A DNA stretch of 36,011 nt from Caryophanon sp. (GTDB lineage Bacteria > Bacillota > Bacilli > Bacillales_A > Planococcaceae), in NCBI GenBank assembly GCA_018384745.1, contig JAHAYH010000095.1:1-36011 (forward strand). Direction: 5' to 3'. Below, one piece after another: positions 9,301 to 17,835 of this stretch. The notes under the pieces are model-generated. The model was not told where the DNA came from. It saw only the letters and a program-made list of their open reading frames with translations, and made no database searches. Each line of letters begins with the position of its first letter. Positions within the stretch are counted from its first letter, which is position 1. Both the position numbers and the translations under genes were made by a program.

Positions 9301-9880
9301 CGCGAATTGGGTTCTCCTCATACGGCGGATAAATATCTAAAATCCCGCCACGAACAGCGAACTCCCCTGGTGATGTCACCATTTCCCCGCGCGTATAGCC
9401 CATGACAACAAGCTCTTCCATCCATGCATCTATATCAATTTCTTCGCCGACAGCTGTTTGTAACATATGTTGCTGCCACTGCTCTGGTGCCATCATCGGC
9501 TTACGCATTCCGGCAATAGGAATGATGTACACACCGACTTTACGATGGGCAAGTGCATCAAGCGTTAAAATACGCTGTGCGCGCAGCTCTGGGCTTGCCA
9601 TCGTCATGTCCGCTGCAATAAACTCATCTGCTGGGTAATAATATACATGCTCTTGTCCAACTAACGCTTGAAAATCTTCAACAAGTTTTTGCGCCTGTAA
9701 TAAATTCGACGTTAAAACGTATACGGGCTTTTGTAATGTTTCAAATGCTGTATGAATAAATGCCGGTCGAGCCCCTGCTGTCACACCTGTAACTAAATGA
9801 TGCAATCCTTCTTTTTCTAACATCGTGATAAACGAACGAATATGTTTATCCTCATATAAAAGTTGCGTTAATGCTTCCAT
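6353..9880 (-). CDS. mfd: transcription-repair coupling factor Mfd
   Basis: A full-length 1175-residue Mfd. In order it has the UvrB-like N-terminal module, the RNA polymerase interaction domain (EGDYIVHVQHGIGKYIGVE), a RecG-like SF2 translocase with Walker A CGDVGYGKTEVAIRAAF and Walker B DEEQRFG, the RGRVGRSNR motif, and a C-terminal regulatory domain. Mfd uses ATP to push stalled RNA polymerase off damaged template and recruits UvrA. The AGGGAGG before the start is 13 bases away, longer than usual. A terminator (9921-9953) separates it from pth. B. subtilis fin, the anti-SigF gene between pth and mfd, is absent. Confidence 0.97.
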   Translation of the reverse strand: MEALTQLLYEDKHIRSFITMLEKEGLHHLVTGVTAGARPAFIHTAFETLQKPVYVLTSNLLQAQKLVEDFQALVGQEHVYYYPADEFIAADMTMASPELRAQRILTLDALAHRKVGVYIIPIAGMRKPMMAPEQWQQHMLQTAVGEEIDIDAWMEELVVMGYTRGEMVTSPGEFAVRGGILDIYPPYEENPIRVELFDTEVDSIRTFSAETQRSITKLQQLRLLPAAEFIFTREQKMTIAHRLEEALTQSVAKVKKADTKEALRIHVQHDIEQLQQNIIPSYVNKYGTLLYDEQTYLGDYFSPHGIVFIDELGRVQEVMDAWEREEQEWFMALIEEGKLVHDVKASYSFKEVLAMLKQTIVHFALFARTFNGVTFQHTENFTCKPMQQFQGQIPLFKQEVQRWRAEGFTVLFLADGQERVTKMVELLADYDLTVTEGSPNGAGLYALDLPLKAGFELPPQRLAVVTEDELFKLPAKKRTRPQKMTNAERIKSYTEMKEGDYIVHVQHGIGKYIGVETVEVGGIHRDYLHIRYRGDDKLYVPIEQIDLIQKYVGSEEREPKLHKLGGAEWKRTKAKVTKAVHDIADDLIKLYAKREAEKGYAFSPDSDDVRAFEAAFPYEETEDQLRTIIEVKADMERERPMDRLVCGDVGYGKTEVAIRAAFKAIMDGKQVAFLVPTTILAQQHFETIKERFADFPISVGLLSRFRTRKQQTETLRGLKDGTVDIVIGTHRLLSKDVVYHDLGLLIVDEEQRFGVTHKEKIKQLKTNVDVLTLTATPIPRTLHMSMVGVRDLSVIETPPANRFPVQTYVMEYGGALIREAIEREMARGGQVFYLFNRVAEMASKVEEIRQLVPEARVGYAHGRMTEVELEEVIISFLEGDYDVLVTTTIIETGVDIPNVNTLIVHDADRMGLSQLYQLRGRVGRSNRVAYAYFTYQREKVLTEVAEQRLQAIKEFTELGSGFKIAMRDLSIRGAGDLLGSQQHGFIDSVGFDLYSQMLEEAIEERQMGDDYEEKVEIEIVLPINAYIPDTYIPDGYQKIQMYKRIKGMASEEDYVEITDELMDRFGDLPSETIRLLRVARMKAWGLTTGLRAIKLKQTVVTINFTQEATKLFDVAEVMQGTNKYGRAIGFGMDNATKSLVMTIDEKHLPSTQLLFDVLEDVMKQIYTHRKEEIIA

Positions 9881-9920
9881 ATAAAATGAAAAGCCTCCCT
9901 TCTATGTTGCCGCTCTATAC

Positions 9921-9953
9921 AGAAAAAGGAGGTGTCGAATGAACAGCCTCCTT
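9921..9953 (-). terminator. Rho-independent terminator after pth
   Basis: On the - strand AAGGAGG, a bulged C and TGT pair with ACACCTCCTT around a short loop, followed by TTTTTCT. The stem spans 9926-9953. Confidence 0.75.
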
Positions 9954-9966
9954 ACTTCGCTTTTTA

Positions 9967-10524
9967 TTAGTTAAATTCGTTCATCACATCGATAAACGGT
10001 TTTGTTAATGAACGCTCTACTGCTGCCACGCTTTTTGTAATGGCATCAGCTACAATCGGTCCATCCTCTTTTGAAAATTTTGCAAGCACATAATCTGCTA
10101 CTTTCATGCCTGCTGGTGGACGATCCACGCCAACGCGGATGCGGTTAAACTGCTGCGTCCCTAAATGCTGAATTAATGACTTAATGCCGTTATGACCACC
10201 GGCGCTACCTTTTTGACGTAGACGTAACTTACCTGTCTCTAAATCTAAATCATCGTAAATGACGATAATGTCTTCTACATCAATATCGAAGTAGTCCATA
10301 AGCGGACGTACACATTCGCCTGATAAGTTCATATATGTTAACGGCTTGAGTAAAATGACTTTACCTTCTGGGCGGTGTACCGTCGCATACATGCCGTTAA
10401 ATTTCGAGTTTGTGAGCGGTGCATTCCATTTATCCGCTAACGCATCAATTATTTCAAAGCCAATATTATGGCGAGTATATTCATATTGTTTGCCTGGATT
10501 TCCTAAGCCAATAATTAATTTCAT
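9967..10524 (-). CDS. pth: peptidyl-tRNA hydrolase
   Basis: A 185-residue enzyme that releases peptides from peptidyl-tRNA dropped by ribosomes. It starts [20 protein letters not shown], containing the conserved Asn and catalytic His of the family. It continues with [11 protein letters not shown], then [23 protein letters not shown] and RIRVGVDRP. Length is normal. It lies downstream of ctc on the same strand, but the ctc terminator at 10771-10812 intervenes, so it probably has its own promoter in the 10525-10770 gap. Confidence 0.97.
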   Translation of the reverse strand: MKLIIGLGNPGKQYEYTRHNIGFEIIDALADKWNAPLTNSKFNGMYATVHRPEGKVILLKPLTYMNLSGECVRPLMDYFDIDVEDIIVIYDDLDLETGKLRLRQKGSAGGHNGIKSLIQHLGTQQFNRIRVGVDRPPAGMKVADYVLAKFSKEDGPIVADAITKSVAAVERSLTKPFIDVMNEFN

Positions 10525-10846
10525 CTATTTTTCACGCCTCTGTTATTTTCTAATCGTAGCTTATTTTAACATAAATAATGAATGAAATGGTTAAAGTTTG
10601 TTCGAACATTTTCAATATACGTAGTAGCACTTTTGCTCATAAATGGCGCTCACATATAAACTATTTATGCTATTTTCTACATGTAATACACAACAAACGA
10701 AGCGCTCTATTCGTTTATTATTGACGTTTCTTTTACTCGTATGTATTAAGGTTCTTACAAAGTTCGCATCAAAAATAAGGCATGACGCCATTTTCATGAC
10801 ACCATGCCTTATATAGCAGCTATTTTCATGCGATAGCTCGTATTAA
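10525..10846 (-). other. intergenic region between ctc and pth
   Basis: About 320 bases without a supported gene. It contains the ctc terminator (10771-10812) and presumably the pth promoter, although I see no convincing -35/-10 pair. A 61-codon reading frame on the - strand (10612-10797) runs through the terminator, has no good ribosome-binding site and resembles nothing, so it is not called. Confidence 0.6.
10771..10812 (-). terminator. Rho-independent terminator of ctc
   Basis: Stem ATAAGGCATG/CATGCCTTAT (10775-10784 with 10803-10812), followed on the - strand by a run of T. Confidence 0.82.
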
Positions 10847-11500
10847 TTAATCTTCACGACCTGGCTTTCCAGGATCTAATTTTTCACCTGTTGCCTCGAC
10901 GTCATCCGCTGTTACCGCAGCATCTTCTGGATCTACATCCTCAGCAGGTGGTGTTGGCGGTGTCACTGTCGCTAACGTATAATCGTCATCATTTAAAATT
11001 TCAAATTTAATTTTATCGCGAACATCTGCTAATGATAATGTATCACCAACACCAAGCTCCGAAATATCCACCTCAATTGAGTCTGGAATATCAGACGGCT
11101 TTACGCGAATTTTTAAGTCTACGTTTGGTTGTGTTAATACGCCACCTTCTTTAACACCTACTGATTCACCAACGATTGAAATTGGTACATCAACCTCTAG
11201 CTCCTCTTTCATGTTAATTGAAAGCAAGTCAAAGTGCTTCACTTGATTTTTTAGCGCATCACGTTGAATTTCATTAATAATTGCACTATACGTTGTGCCA
11301 TCTAATTTAATTTTAAAAATGTGGTTAATGCCGTTGCGCTGTACTTCACGAGCCATCTCTTTGTACTCGAAGTAAACGGGTGTCGTTTCCTCTACGTTAT
11401 AGCCATAAATAACACTTGGTAATTTACCTTCGTTTCTTAATTGGGTTAGTATTGAGTGACTCCCAGTTTCACGCTTATTTGCTGTAATGACTGTATTCAT
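10847..11500 (-). CDS. ctc: 50S ribosomal protein L25 / general stress protein Ctc
   Basis: A 217-residue long-form L25 (TL5/Ctc). The N-terminal L25 domain is followed by the C-terminal beta domain (VPISIVGESVGVKEGGVL, then LKIRVKPSDIPDSIEVDIS) and an acidic, Pro-rich tail. It binds 5S rRNA in the large subunit and is induced by stress in Bacillus. An AGGGGA site precedes the ATG. A near-perfect SigB promoter at 11561-11585 drives it. In B. subtilis ctc directly follows prs; here a glycosylation cassette separates them. Confidence 0.95.
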   Translation of the reverse strand: MNTVITANKRETGSHSILTQLRNEGKLPSVIYGYNVEETTPVYFEYKEMAREVQRNGINHIFKIKLDGTTYSAIINEIQRDALKNQVKHFDLLSINMKEELEVDVPISIVGESVGVKEGGVLTQPNVDLKIRVKPSDIPDSIEVDISELGVGDTLSLADVRDKIKFEILNDDDYTLATVTPPTPPAEDVDPEDAAVTADDVEATGEKLDPGKPGRED

Positions 11501-11560
11501 CGTTCATAGTCCCCTTTCAGTTGCAGAACAAATTATTTATTTGCTACACACAGTTAAATA

Positions 11561-11585
11561 ATACCCTTGAAACATATATTTAAAC
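11561..11585 (-). promoter_or_regulatory. SigB promoter of ctc
   Basis: On the - strand GTTTAA (11580-11585), a 13-base spacer and GGGTAT (11561-11566), identical to the SigB consensus in both boxes. The predicted leader is about 50 bases. ctc is a classical SigB-dependent gene in B. subtilis. Confidence 0.85.
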
Positions 11586-11601
11586 ATATTTGGCGCAAAA
11601 C

Positions 11602-12000
11602 TTACGATTTAAACGCAAAATAACGCTGCCCTGCATAGTTGCAAAGAGTGAATAATACCATACCAACAGCCATTGCAATATTCTCCTGTATACGAACCGA
11701 TGTATCACTTAGGACGAACAACACAAGCGGTTTAGCGAGCGCATACGCAATAACGTAGCACACGACAATATTGAGTGCGAATTTCACGACGTACTTCCAT
11801 GATTTATCCGTTTGTTGGAATGTGAAATACTTATTTAAAAAATAGCTTAAAATGCTCGCTAAAAAATAATTCCAAAACGATGCACTCCAGTAGCTAAAGC
11901 CTGCGATATTATACAGCCCAAACATAATTCCAGTACCGACAACAGTATTAATGATACCGACAATTAAAAACTTTATAAACGTTTTATCAATTTTCTTCAT
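11602..12000 (-). CDS. GtrA/GtcA-like membrane flippase
   Basis: A 132-residue protein with four membrane helices, of the GtrA-like family (FIKFLIVGIINTVVGTGIMF at the start, NYFLASILSYFLNKYFTFQ in the middle). Such proteins are thought to flip undecaprenyl-phosphate-linked sugars to the outside of the membrane. The start overlaps the preceding glycosyltransferase by 14 bases, so the two are translationally coupled. It is the last gene of the three-gene cassette. No clear terminator follows, so read-through into ctc is possible. The acceptor polymer (teichoic acid or another glycan) cannot be told from sequence. Confidence 0.88.
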   Translation of the reverse strand: MKKIDKTFIKFLIVGIINTVVGTGIMFGLYNIAGFSYWSASFWNYFLASILSYFLNKYFTFQQTDKSWKYVVKFALNIVVCYVIAYALAKPLVLFVLSDTSVRIQENIAMAVGMVLFTLCNYAGQRYFAFKS

Positions 12001-12913
12001 CTGTTGTTTTCTCCGCTACGATGTATCGTGGTCGCTTGCGTACTTCATCATAAATGCGCGCAATATAATAACCAATAATCCCGAGACTTACCATCATAAT
12101 ACTGCCAATAATAAGTAGTAATAAAATAACGGTCGTAAAACCTTCTAGCGCTTCACCGTTAAAAAACTGGACGAACGCATTCACACCAACGACAATAGCA
12201 AGCAACGAAAATAAGATGCCGAGCGCCGTTACAATTTGCATCGGCAGCATTGAAAAGGACGTCACATTTGTAATTGCATAACGTACAAGCCCCCTTAATG
12301 ACCATGTCGTTTCTCCTTCTACACGCTCGTTGACAACGTACGCTACAGAGGTCGAACGATACCCGAGCCAATACGTGAGCGCGCGGAAAAACAGTTGATT
12401 TTCTTGTAGCTGTAAATACGAATCAACAACTTTACGATCAAGCAGCTTATAATCTGATGAGCTTTCCATATTAAATTTTGTAATGCGGCGAATCGTTTCA
12501 TAAAACAGCTTTGATGCACCTTTATAAAAGGCAGACTCTTTGCCTCGGTGCTCTTTTACACCTTCAACAATTTCGTAGCCTTGCTCCCAAAGTGCATACA
12601 TATCTAATATTTTCTCTGGTGGATGCTGCATATCTGAATCCATCACAACAACACATTCTCCGCGTGCCTCTGATAAGCCAGCGTAAATAGCAGCCTCCTT
12701 CCCAAAGTTACGTGATAAGCAAATACCGCGTACGTTTATATGCTCTATGCTCGCCTTTTCAATTTCATGCCACGTTTCATCGCGCGGTCCATCGTTTACA
12801 AAAATAATCTCATACGACGCAGTAAACTGTTCGAGCGTTTTATGCAAGCAAGCTACTGCATAATGAATACCTTTCTTTTCCTTATATGTTGGCAATACAA
12901 TCGACAGCTTCAT
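11987..12913 (-). CDS. family 2 glycosyltransferase, GtrB/CsbB type
   Basis: A 308-residue GT2 enzyme resembling GtrB, CsbB and dolichol-phosphate mannose synthases. It begins KLSIVLPTYKEKKGI, has EIIFVNDGPRDETW, SRNFGKEAAIYAGL and the metal-binding DSDMQHPP, and ends with two membrane helices near residues 225-285. It is expected to load a sugar onto undecaprenyl phosphate inside the cell for flipping by the GtrA-like partner. Its ATG shares one base with the stop of the upstream gene (TAATG). In B. subtilis csbB is SigB-regulated; whether that holds here is not visible. Confidence 0.92.
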   Translation of the reverse strand: MKLSIVLPTYKEKKGIHYAVACLHKTLEQFTASYEIIFVNDGPRDETWHEIEKASIEHINVRGICLSRNFGKEAAIYAGLSEARGECVVVMDSDMQHPPEKILDMYALWEQGYEIVEGVKEHRGKESAFYKGASKLFYETIRRITKFNMESSSDYKLLDRKVVDSYLQLQENQLFFRALTYWLGYRSTSVAYVVNERVEGETTWSLRGLVRYAITNVTSFSMLPMQIVTALGILFSLLAIVVGVNAFVQFFNGEALEGFTTVILLLLIIGSIMMVSLGIIGYYIARIYDEVRKRPRYIVAEKTTDEEN

Positions 12914-14454
12914 TAGTCCATCTCCCTAAACTTCACTACAGCTGTTCCATCAATGACTTGTACAGAAGAAGCATTCGGCCAAACATCCATTTGCTTAAAC
13001 TGCGTTGTCTTTTGAATGCGCTCAATTTGCTGCGCATCTGCTGCCTTTAATTGCACACCATAATACACATCATACAGCTTTTGATAATGGAACGAGGTCG
13101 GTAAAAAAATCTCGCCTGACGAGCCTGTTATCGATGGAATCGCTTCTGGAATATCTATTGAAGTAAGTGGTGAATGTAAGCGTGTATAGCCTAGCACTGC
13201 AATATTTTTCACCTCATGATAATTTTCAAGTGCTTCAATACGCATTAATACACGGTCGGCTAATGCAAATGACTTCTCATATTTAATGTTCATATTGAAA
13301 TACGCGATATTGGCAATAATGCCAAAATTAATCACAACCGCAATAACTGAAAGCCATGTTGTAGAAGCAGCTATTTTTATCGGCATACGCATTGATACAT
13401 CAACCTTATCAAAGAAGCAAAGCGCAAGTACATATACCGTTACATTCGCATACACCATCAGCATATGGTATTGTACGTCACCTGATGTGAAATACACTGC
13501 ATAATATGCAATTGGGATGAGCGCTATAATGATGCATGTAAGTAACAGCTTCCCAACATGCTTATATAACTTTTGCTGCACACTAAAGTACACAGTAAAC
13601 AAGATGAGTAGCATTGCTAAAACGATATGAAGGAAATCCCATGTGCGCAGTGCACCAACTGTATACAGTCCTTCAAAGAAAAACTTCAGCATTTGCTCAT
13701 GTATTGTATAGCGCAGTGCCCATATTTCACTTAGTGACGGAATTCCTGCTGTATCGAGCCCTTGGTAGCTTACAATTAACCCTTGCATTTGATAAATTTT
13801 GTAATGAATTAAATAAAGTGCCATACCACCTGTAAATACAATGAGCATTTGACCGCTTTGTACAAACAACGCTTTCACGCTATGACCTTTTATTAATAGT
13901 TGCTGTAATGCAAAAACACAAATAAATGCCAAAATAATTGTTAAGTTTGCCTGATAAATACCAACGCTTATATACGTCAATAAAATACCTACTAGCCAGC
14001 CGTAGTGCCATAGCTTTGTGACAACAAGTGCCGAAATCGCGACCAATATACCTAGCATATAGCCATCTGCGGTAAACATATATGAAAACGTTGATGTCAC
14101 CGTAGGAAAAGCAACAACGACTCCACCAATAACAATTGCTGTGCTATTTTTTTGAATGTCGAGAAGAATCACAATAAGAAGCGCTACAACACTTAAATAA
14201 AATAGCGAAAACACACCATTTACCCACGGCAAATCAAAATAAGAGCTCCACATGCTCGCATATTGTAAAAAGAACCGACCAGAAGCGGTCTTATTTTGCT
14301 CCTCATGTATATTTGAAAAGCTATCATGCGTATGGTAATGATTTAAAAAAATAAAGCTATGAACTAGCAATCCAATAATAAATGCTGCAACGAATGCCCA
14401 TTTTGATTGCTTCGATAAACGGCTCGTTATATTGCGCAGCCACACATCAATCAT
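12913..14454 (-). CDS. GtrC-like multi-pass membrane glucosyltransferase
   Basis: A 513-residue membrane protein. The N-terminal two thirds hold roughly ten or more hydrophobic helices, with an external loop after the first (NHYHTHDSFSNIHEEQNKT) that carries acidic residues typical of GT-C enzymes. The last 120 or so residues form a soluble domain. Architecture and context match the glucosyltransferase (GtrII/GtrC-like) partner of GtrA/GtrB systems, which transfers the lipid-linked sugar to an outer polymer; YfhO plays this part in B. subtilis. The start follows AGGAGG. It is the first gene of the cassette. Identity of the acceptor is unknown. Confidence 0.75.
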   Translation of the reverse strand: MIDVWLRNITSRLSKQSKWAFVAAFIIGLLVHSFIFLNHYHTHDSFSNIHEEQNKTASGRFFLQYASMWSSYFDLPWVNGVFSLFYLSVVALLIVILLDIQKNSTAIVIGGVVVAFPTVTSTFSYMFTADGYMLGILVAISALVVTKLWHYGWLVGILLTYISVGIYQANLTIILAFICVFALQQLLIKGHSVKALFVQSGQMLIVFTGGMALYLIHYKIYQMQGLIVSYQGLDTAGIPSLSEIWALRYTIHEQMLKFFFEGLYTVGALRTWDFLHIVLAMLLILFTVYFSVQQKLYKHVGKLLLTCIIIALIPIAYYAVYFTSGDVQYHMLMVYANVTVYVLALCFFDKVDVSMRMPIKIAASTTWLSVIAVVINFGIIANIAYFNMNIKYEKSFALADRVLMRIEALENYHEVKNIAVLGYTRLHSPLTSIDIPEAIPSITGSSGEIFLPTSFHYQKLYDVYYGVQLKAADAQQIERIQKTTQFKQMDVWPNASSVQVIDGTAVVKFREMD

Positions 14455-14524
14455 AAAGTTCCTCCTTCAAATTTTCCGTTCGATATATGAAAAAGATACG
14501 ATGTGTATTCCTTTTTTATCGCAC

Positions 14525-14552
14525 ATTATATATTCAACATTTAATTATACAA
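14525..14552 (-). promoter_or_regulatory. possible SigA promoter of the glycosylation cassette
   Basis: A perfect TATAAT (14525-14530) lies 16 bases downstream of a weak TTGTAT (14547-14552) on the - strand. A second TATAAT overlaps at 14544-14549. The -35 match is poor, so the exact promoter is uncertain. Confidence 0.4.
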
Positions 14553-14582
14553 CACATTCCATTAGTAAAAAGCACGATTCAC

Positions 14583-14617
14583 GCACAAAAAAGACGGTAT
14601 CGAATTTTTCGATACCG
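14583..14617 (-). terminator. Rho-independent terminator of glmU-prs
   Basis: Stem CGGTATCGAA/TTCGATACCG (14595-14604 with 14608-14617) around a 3-base loop, followed on the - strand by TCTTTTTTG. It isolates prs from the glycosylation cassette. Confidence 0.9.
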
Positions 14618-14639
14618 CCTTGGACTATTTTATAACAAA

Positions 14640-15599
14640 TTAATCAAATAAAATACTTACAGATTTATTTTCATAAACACGAGAAATTGCATCTGCCATT
14701 AATTTTGCTACTGAAAGCTCAACGATTTTTGGTGATTTTTTATCTTCTGATAATTGAATTGTGTTTGTTACAATTAATTCTTTAATTACAGAGTTATCAA
14801 TACGCTCGATTGCTGGACCAGATAATACTGGGTGTGAACATGAAGCGTAAACTTCTTTTGCACCAGCTTCTTTTAATGCGTTTGCACCGATTGTAATTGT
14901 ACCAGCAGTATCGATGATGTCATCAATTAAGATACAAATTTTACCGTCTACATTACCAACGATATTCATTACTTCTGCTACATTTGGCTTCGGACGACGT
15001 TTATCGATAATTGCGATTGGCGCTTTTAGGCGCTCCGCTAATTTACGAGCACGTGTTACACCACCGTGGTCAGGAGATACAACAACGATATCTTCTGAGT
15101 TGAAGCCTTTGCTTGAGAAGTAATCCCCAATTAAAGGTACTGCTACTAAGTGGTCGATTAAAATATCGAAGAAACCTTGAATTTGTGGTGCGTGTAAATC
15201 TAAAACGATTACGCGTGTTGCACCAGCAGTTTCTAAAAGATTTGCAACTAATTTCGCTGTGATTGGCTCACGAGCACGAGCTTTACGGTCTTGACGAGCA
15301 TACCCGTAATAAGGCATTACAACGTTGATTGTACGTGCAGACGCACGTTTAACAGCGTCAATCATAATTAAAAGTTCCATTAAATGTTCATTTACTGGCG
15401 CAGACGTTGATTGCACGATGAATACATCGCAACCACGAATGCTTTCTTCAATGCTAATTTGCACTTCACCATCAGAGAAAGTTTTTACTGAAGATTTACC
15501 AAGTTCAATGCCCATTTCTTGTGCAATTTCTTGCGCAAGTGGGTTGTTTGAATTTAATGAGAAAAGTTTTAATTTTGAGTCAGCATATTGATACGGCAT
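14640..15599 (-). CDS. prs: ribose-phosphate pyrophosphokinase
   Basis: A 319-residue enzyme that makes PRPP from ribose 5-phosphate and ATP for purine, pyrimidine, histidine and NAD synthesis. It shows the class I signature [17 protein letters not shown] and the PRPP-binding loop [13 protein letters not shown]. Length is typical. GGAGG precedes the ATG. It lies 27 bases after glmU, forming the conserved glmU-prs pair, and a terminator follows directly. Confidence 0.97.
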   Translation of the reverse strand: MPYQYADSKLKLFSLNSNNPLAQEIAQEMGIELGKSSVKTFSDGEVQISIEESIRGCDVFIVQSTSAPVNEHLMELLIMIDAVKRASARTINVVMPYYGYARQDRKARAREPITAKLVANLLETAGATRVIVLDLHAPQIQGFFDILIDHLVAVPLIGDYFSSKGFNSEDIVVVSPDHGGVTRARKLAERLKAPIAIIDKRRPKPNVAEVMNIVGNVDGKICILIDDIIDTAGTITIGANALKEAGAKEVYASCSHPVLSGPAIERIDNSVIKELIVTNTIQLSEDKKSPKIVELSVAKLMADAISRVYENKSVSILFD

Positions 15600-15626
15600 G
15601 ACGGCCTCCTGTTTAATTATAAATTA

Positions 15627-16991
15627 TTATTTTAATTTGTTTACGTAGTCTAGCTTGTTCTCTTGACGAGCACGCGCAATCGCTAATGCATCTGCAGGAA
15701 CATCTTTTGTAACCGTTGAACCCGCTGCGACGAACGCACCTTTACCAACCGTTACGGGTGCTACTAAATTTGAGTTACAGCCGATGAACGCGTCATCTTC
15801 AATCACTGTTTCAAATTTATTTTTACCATCGTAGTTTACAGTAATAGAACCGCAACCGATGTTCACATCTTTTCCTACTTTCGCATCGCCAATGTAGCTT
15901 AAATGCGAAACTTTTGCACCTTCTTGTAACACGCTCTTCTTCACTTCAACAAAGTTACCAATTTTCACGTTGTTGCCTAAATCCGATTGTGGACGTAAAT
16001 GTGCAAATGGACCAACCGCTGTTTCATCACCAACAGTGCTATCTGTCACAACAGAGTTTTTGATCGCTGTTGCATTGCCGATTGTACTGTTTGTGATGTG
16101 GCTATTTGGACCGATGATGCAATCTTCACCAATTGTTGTGTGACCTTCAATCACTACGCCTGGCTTTAATACAGTATCGCGACCGATAACGGCATCTGCA
16201 CTAATTGACGTGCTATGCGGTGCTAAAATCGTTACGCCGTTGCGCATATGTGTTTCTTGAATGCGTGCTTGCATTAACGTTTCCGCCTCTGCAAGTGCTA
16301 CGCGATCATTAACACCTAGCGTTTCGTTAAAGTCAGGTGTTACGTATGCCGTTACAACCTCACCTTGCTTTTGTAAAATTTCAATCACGTCTGGTAAATA
16401 ATATTCACCTTGTGCGTTGTCATTTCCAACAAGTTTTAACGTTTCAAATAAAGCTTTATTATCGAAGCAATAAGTGCCTGTATTAATCTCAGTTACAAGT
16501 TTTTGCGCATCGTTTGCATCTTTTTGCTCAACGATTTGTGCTACTTGTCCAGCTTCATCACGAATGATGCGACCGTACCCAGTTGGGTTTTCTGCAACAG
16601 CTGTTAAAATTGTTGCTTTCGCATTTTGTTCGTTGTGGTGTGCAAGTAATGCTTGCATCGTCTCTGGACGAATTAATGGTGTATCACCGCAAATAACTAA
16701 CGTTGTACCTTCTTCATTTCCTAAAGCGCTTTCAGCTTGCTGTACGGCATGCGCTGTGCCTAGTTGTTCAGCTTGTAATGCGTATTCGCTTTTATCGCCT
16801 AGCTGCTCTTTCACCATTTCTGCGCCATGACCAACGATCGTAACAATGCGCTCAACATCTAATGAATGAATGTTGTCAACGACATGCTGTACCATCGGCT
16901 TACCACATACAGGGTGAAGAACTTTGTATAGCTTGGACTTCATACGTGTACCTTGACCAGCTGCCAAAATTACCGCGTAAATATTAGCCAT
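15627..16991 (-). CDS. glmU: bifunctional GlmU: GlcNAc-1-P uridyltransferase / GlcN-1-P acetyltransferase
   Basis: A 454-residue enzyme making UDP-GlcNAc for peptidoglycan and teichoic acids. The N-terminal pyrophosphorylase domain has [12 protein letters not shown] near residue 9. The C-terminal half is a left-handed beta helix of hexapeptide repeats ([20 protein letters not shown]) ending in the acetyltransferase site. The start is ATG 16991, eight bases after GGAGG; an in-frame TTG upstream lies before that site. A SigA-like promoter is found at 17059-17088. Confidence 0.97.
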   Translation of the reverse strand: MANIYAVILAAGQGTRMKSKLYKVLHPVCGKPMVQHVVDNIHSLDVERIVTIVGHGAEMVKEQLGDKSEYALQAEQLGTAHAVQQAESALGNEEGTTLVICGDTPLIRPETMQALLAHHNEQNAKATILTAVAENPTGYGRIIRDEAGQVAQIVEQKDANDAQKLVTEINTGTYCFDNKALFETLKLVGNDNAQGEYYLPDVIEILQKQGEVVTAYVTPDFNETLGVNDRVALAEAETLMQARIQETHMRNGVTILAPHSTSISADAVIGRDTVLKPGVVIEGHTTIGEDCIIGPNSHITNSTIGNATAIKNSVVTDSTVGDETAVGPFAHLRPQSDLGNNVKIGNFVEVKKSVLQEGAKVSHLSYIGDAKVGKDVNIGCGSITVNYDGKNKFETVIEDDAFIGCNSNLVAPVTVGKGAFVAAGSTVTKDVPADALAIARARQENKLDYVNKLK

Positions 16992-17006
16992 TTTTGAGTC
17001 CTCCAA

Positions 17007-17321
17007 TACGCTGATTTTCTATTATGACTATAAAGCAAACGCCCTGTTATTTCAAGTTGTTATACGTTAGGTGAAAACGCACTGTCAATACTTTCTAACA
17101 AGTTTTGTCGACAAAATGTACCAAAAAGCTACTTCAACATAATAAACGAAAACAGCAATCTTTGACTTATAAAAGAAAACAATGACGCAAACGCGCAACA
17201 TTCATTGTTATAAAAATTTATAGAATTTTCGTTCATTTGCTATTTACGATGTAAGGTCTGACTTTTAAGGAACCATTTGAATAATATGTGACATTTTCAA
17301 AAAGCGCTTTTCTGTTATGGA
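17007..17321 (-). other. glmU upstream region
   Basis: About 315 bases between glmU and the spoVG terminator with no gene. It holds the glmU promoter (17059-17088), a 14-base palindrome TTTTGTCGACAAAA (17103-17116) just upstream of it, and AT-rich sequence beyond in which I see nothing else. Confidence 0.7.
17059..17088 (-). promoter_or_regulatory. SigA-type promoter of glmU-prs
   Basis: On the - strand a perfect TTGACA (17083-17088), an 18-base spacer and TATAAC (17059-17064). The leader to the glmU ATG is about 60 bases. Confidence 0.75.
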
Positions 17322-17367
17322 ACACAAAAAAATAAAAAACTGCACTAACAATGTTATGTTAGTACAG
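17322..17367 (-). terminator. Rho-independent terminator of spoVG
   Basis: Stem CTGCACTAAC/GTTAGTACAG (17340-17349 with 17358-17367, one wobble), followed on the - strand by a long T-rich run with two T stretches. Confidence 0.85.
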
Positions 17368-17380
17368 CGACTACTTACAA

Positions 17381-17692
17381 TTATACTGTTACTGGTTCCA
17401 CATTTGTTGCTTCATCTACAACCGCAGAACCTTCTGTTACATCTGCTTCTGCATAAGCAGCTAAAATTTTATCTTGAATTTTCGCGCGCATTTCCACGTT
17501 AATCGGGTGTGCGATGTCGCGGAATTCGCCCTCTTTTGTGCGCTTTGATGGCATTGCGACAAACAAGCCATTGTTGCCATCAATAACACGCAAATCGTGA
17601 ATGACAAACGCATCATCCAATGTGATCGATACGATTGCACGCATGCGACCTTCTGTTTCCACTTTTCGTAAACGAATATTTGTTACTTCCAT
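17381..17692 (-). CDS. spoVG: SpoVG, RNA/DNA-binding regulator
   Basis: A 103-residue SpoVG ([20 protein letters not shown], then [14 protein letters not shown] and [22 protein letters not shown]). It is a conserved nucleic-acid-binding regulator that also occurs in bacteria that do not sporulate, such as Staphylococcus and Listeria, so its presence does not prove sporulation. The start is ATG 17692 with AAGGATGG upstream; a longer frame to 17752 would begin upstream of the predicted promoter -10. A SigH-like promoter is at 17739-17766. In B. subtilis spoVG is driven by SigH and repressed by AbrB, which is also encoded in this window. Confidence 0.95.
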   Translation of the reverse strand: MEVTNIRLRKVETEGRMRAIVSITLDDAFVIHDLRVIDGNNGLFVAMPSKRTKEGEFRDIAHPINVEMRAKIQDKILAAYAEADVTEGSAVVDEATNVEPVTV

Positions 17693-17738
17693 TATGTACA
17701 CCATCCTTGATGATTTGTATTTTATTCCAAGTAATTTT

Positions 17739-17766
17739 ATTCGCGATGGCATAAGTTAATTCCTTC
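17739..17766 (-). promoter_or_regulatory. SigH-like promoter of spoVG
   Basis: On the - strand GAAGGAATT (17758-17766) matches the SigH -35 consensus RNAGGAWWW, and GAAT (17739-17742) matches the -10 core, with 15 bases between. The expected purine three bases before GAAT is a C. The leader to the ATG is about 40 bases. Confidence 0.62.
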
Positions 17767-17835
17767 TTTTAAAAAGATATTTTTATATAATTTGGAATTT
17801 TCGAGAATAAATAGACTCACACGCTCTCATCAACA

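Noticed and set aside
10612-10797. 61-codon reading frame on the - strand between ctc and pth
   Set aside because: It starts within the ctc terminator, lacks a ribosome-binding site and has no family likeness.
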